7,475 bases of DNA. Origin: an uncultured Mucispirillum sp. Its GTDB lineage: Bacteria > Chrysiogenota > Deferribacteres > Deferribacterales > Mucispirillaceae. The stretch is from contig CAMEOC010000044.1 of NCBI GenBank assembly GCA_945929285.1, positions 1 through 7,475 of the forward strand, read 5' to 3'. The notes beneath the pieces were generated by a model. That model worked only from the letters and a program-made list of their open reading frames with translations. It was not told where the DNA came from and did no database searches. This document shows, piece after piece, positions 6,043 to 7,475 of the stretch (positions are counted from its first letter, which is position 1; every line of letters starts with the position of its first letter). The position numbers and the translations under genes were made by a program.

Positions 6043-6333
6043 TTATTTTTCTTCTGTTTTTGTGCTATTATCTTCAATTATATATACATCTTCCCCTTTT
6101 TTCTGCAAGCCCAGCTCTCTGCGAATAATGCCTTCTAAATATTCATTATTCTTTTTGGCAAGCTCCAATTCCCTTTCCTTTTCTTCTATTTCTTTTTCCA
6201 TTTGCCTAATGCGTTCTTCATTTGTCTGGCGAACATTTACAAGCTCTATATATTTTAAAACTCCATTATGACCAAAAACAATGTAAAATACTATAACCCC
6301 AATAATAATTGTAAAAATTACAGCATATCTCAT
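6043..6333 (-). CDS. FtsB/DivIC-type septum formation initiator protein
   Basis: This is a 96-aa single-pass membrane protein with a short N-terminus, a hydrophobic segment at residues 3-20 and a highly charged Glu/Lys/Arg coiled coil at about 27-70. The end RRELGLQKKGEDVYII (71-86) matches the characteristic DivIC/FtsB pattern (RxELGLxxPGExVYxx). Known members recruit and activate the septal peptidoglycan machinery with FtsL and FtsQ/DivIB, with the coiled coil facing the periplasm or cell exterior. A GTG three codons upstream (6342) keeps the frame open. ATG 6333 is preferred because AGAGGT sits 7 nt before it and it forms an ATGA overlap with the miaA stop. The subfamily (FtsB, DivIC or FtsL-like) cannot be decided from sequence alone, so no symbol is given. 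It is probably co-translated with miaA and xseA. Confidence 0.85.
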   Translation of the reverse strand: MRYAVIFTIIIGVIVFYIVFGHNGVLKYIELVNVRQTNEERIRQMEKEIEEKERELELAKKNNEYLEGIIRRELGLQKKGEDVYIIEDNSTKTEEK

Positions 6334-7250
6334 AAACTGCACCTCTTGCCATTAATAATATCTATTAAACTGTTTTCTAATTTTTCCTTATCATCATACA
6401 TTATAACATTTTCTCTATGCCTAAACCAAGTAAACTGCCGTTTTGCAAAATGCCTTGTTTCCTGGGCTATTTTATTTATTACATCTTCACTTTTGCAGCC
6501 ATTAATAATATAATCTGCAATTAATTTGTAGCCTATGGCTCTAAATGACGGGCAGTCTTTATTATAGCCTAAATTTAAAAGGGTTTTTACTTCATTATCC
6601 CAGCCCATATCCCACATTTGCCTTGTTCGCTCATTAATCTTTTTATAAAGCTCTTTTCGCTCTATCCATAATACACCTATGGTGTAATTATATTTTGGTT
6701 TTTCTTCATATATTTTATGGGCTTCTGAAAAAGTTATACCAAGTCCGTAATAAACTTCTAAAGCTCGCACAGTTCTAGCTGGGTCGTTACTGCTGATTTT
6801 TAAGGCATAGTCTTTATCTATAACCATAAGTTCGTTATATAATTTTTCTATACCCTCTTTTTCAAGCCGAAGTTGTAGCTCTTTTCTAATATTTTCATCA
6901 ATTTCAGGGCAGTTAAAAATACCTTCTGTTAATGATTTTATATAAAGCCCAGTTCCCCCTGCAATAACAGGAATATTGCCTCTACTTAAAATATCTTCTA
7001 TTAAAATCTCTGCCTGCTGCCTAAACATTCCTGCAGAATAACATTCATCTGGGTTTAAAATATCTATTAAATGGTGCTTCACCTGCCCAAGCTGTTCCTT
7101 TGTAACTTTAGCGGTGCCAATATCTAAACCCTTATAAACTTGAAAAGCATCTGCACTAATAATCTCTACTTTATTTGTTTTAAGCCCTGCATTAAAAGCA
7201 ATACTGCTTTTGCCTGAAGATGTGGGGCCTGTTATTACAGGTATAATCAT
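6330..7250 (-). CDS. miaA: tRNA dimethylallyltransferase MiaA
   Basis: MiaA transfers the dimethylallyl group of DMAPP to N6 of A37 in tRNAs that read codons starting with U, the first step towards (m)s2i6A. The protein is 306 aa, a normal family length. It has a P-loop GPTSSGKSS (residues 8-16), the ADAFQVYKGLDIGTAK segment (33-48), AGGTGLYIKSL (97-107), NDPARTVRALEVY (155-167), FRAIGYK (236-242) and RQFTWFRH (271-278). The Asp of the 'DSxQ' region is present (D34), but the following Ser is Ala (DAFQ), a mild deviation. The ATG start overlaps the mutL TGA in an ATGA; an AAGGA lies about 10 nt upstream. Its own TGA overlaps the next start, again as ATGA. The usual neighbour hfq is absent. The assignment is very secure. 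Confidence 0.97.
   Translation of the reverse strand: MIIPVITGPTSSGKSSIAFNAGLKTNKVEIISADAFQVYKGLDIGTAKVTKEQLGQVKHHLIDILNPDECYSAGMFRQQAEILIEDILSRGNIPVIAGGTGLYIKSLTEGIFNCPEIDENIRKELQLRLEKEGIEKLYNELMVIDKDYALKISSNDPARTVRALEVYYGLGITFSEAHKIYEEKPKYNYTIGVLWIERKELYKKINERTRQMWDMGWDNEVKTLLNLGYNKDCPSFRAIGYKLIADYIINGCKSEDVINKIAQETRHFAKRQFTWFRHRENVIMYDDKEKLENSLIDIINGKRCSL
6341..6346 (-). promoter_or_regulatory. Shine-Dalgarno of the FtsB/DivIC-like gene
   Basis: AGAGGT (minus strand) lies inside the last codons of miaA, 7 nt before ATG 6333. It would be only about one base from the alternative GTG at 6342, which is too close to serve it. It therefore decides in favour of the ATG start. Confidence 0.6.
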
Positions 7251-7475
7251 CTGTAAAATTTCCTTGCCAGCTCATCTACCCTTAAAAGATAGATAATAGG
7301 CCTGCCGTGGGGGCATGTGCCAAAATTTGTGGTGTTAAATAAAAGTTTTACAAGGTAATCCATTTCCCCATAAGTTAGCTCATCACCTGCTTTTATGGCA
7401 GATTTGCAGGAAAGCATAGCCCTTGGGGCTTCTTCGTGTTTAGATTTACCAGTTAAGCATAAATCTATAACAATA
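7247..7475 (-). CDS. mutL: DNA mismatch repair protein MutL, C-terminal fragment (cut by window edge)
   Basis: Only the last 75 codons plus TGA are inside the window; the ATPase domain lies beyond position 7475. MutL couples mismatch recognition by MutS to strand incision. The frame reads IVIDLCLTGKSKHEEAPRAM, then SCKSAIKAGDEL, TYGEMDYLVKLLF and TCPHGRPIIYLLRVDELARK. The [AS]CKxAIKAGD segment and the CPHGRP segment are typical of the dimerisation/endonuclease domain. The Cys and His of these motifs belong to the zinc-binding endonuclease site in MutL proteins that nick DNA, so this one is probably an endonuclease-type MutL. The upstream DQHAxHE motif needed to confirm this is outside the window. 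The stop overlaps the miaA start in an ATGA, suggesting translational coupling. The identification is firm despite the truncation. Confidence 0.9.
   Translation of the reverse strand, partial: IVIDLCLTGKSKHEEAPRAMLSCKSAIKAGDELTYGEMDYLVKLLFNTTNFGTCPHGRPIIYLLRVDELARKFYR

Overview
This is an ordinary housekeeping stretch of a low-G+C bacterial chromosome (roughly one third G+C by eye). Every convincing gene lies on the minus strand, so transcription runs from the high-coordinate end to the low end. I found no mobile element, CRISPR array, rRNA/tRNA gene or defence system, and no previously undescribed system. The organism cannot be fixed from this window. The gene set (endonuclease-type MutL with a CPHGRP motif, MiaA, a DivIC/FtsB-type protein, ExoVII large subunit, GreA, PgsA, PlsY and fused RibBA) suggests a low-G+C, possibly Gram-negative lineage. 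A Deferribacterota member such as Mucispirillum is only a weak guess.

Layout in transcription order. Block 1 (7475 to 4454) holds the mutL 3' end, miaA, a small FtsB/DivIC-like membrane protein gene, and xseA. The mutL/miaA and miaA/ftsB-like junctions are ATGA stop/start overlaps, and xseA starts 14 nt after the previous stop, so the four look co-transcribed. A gap of about 118 nt (4336-4453) follows. It holds an AT-only inverted repeat, a GC-capped hairpin that may be a weak terminator, a TATAAT -10-like box and a strong Shine-Dalgarno sequence. Block 2 (4335 to 1) holds greA, pgsA, plsY, ribD, ribE and ribBA, with ribBA cut by the window edge. Spacings are 21 nt or less, or overlapping.

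Functions. Block 1 covers DNA mismatch repair (MutL), tRNA A37 prenylation (MiaA), septum assembly (FtsB-like) and single-strand DNA degradation (XseA). Block 2 combines transcript cleavage by GreA, two membrane-phospholipid enzymes (PlsY makes lysophosphatidic acid; PgsA makes phosphatidylglycerol-phosphate) and most of riboflavin synthesis (RibBA, RibD, RibE). RibH (lumazine synthase) is not in the window and may lie just beyond position 1. No FMN riboswitch is visible ahead of the block.

Points worth checking. (1) The pgsA frame runs 86 nt into plsY with a nonsense-looking tail. One extra A in an A4 run would end it at a TAATG overlap with plsY and give a normal 185-residue protein, so a frameshift or sequence error is likely. 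(2) In the RibB domain of RibBA, the usual metal-binding His of the GHTEA motif is Gln. (3) XseA is longer than usual and carries three 45-residue repeats in its coiled-coil region. Several starts were moved from the longest possible reading frame (greA 4335, ribD 2677, ftsB-like 6333) on Shine-Dalgarno and motif evidence.
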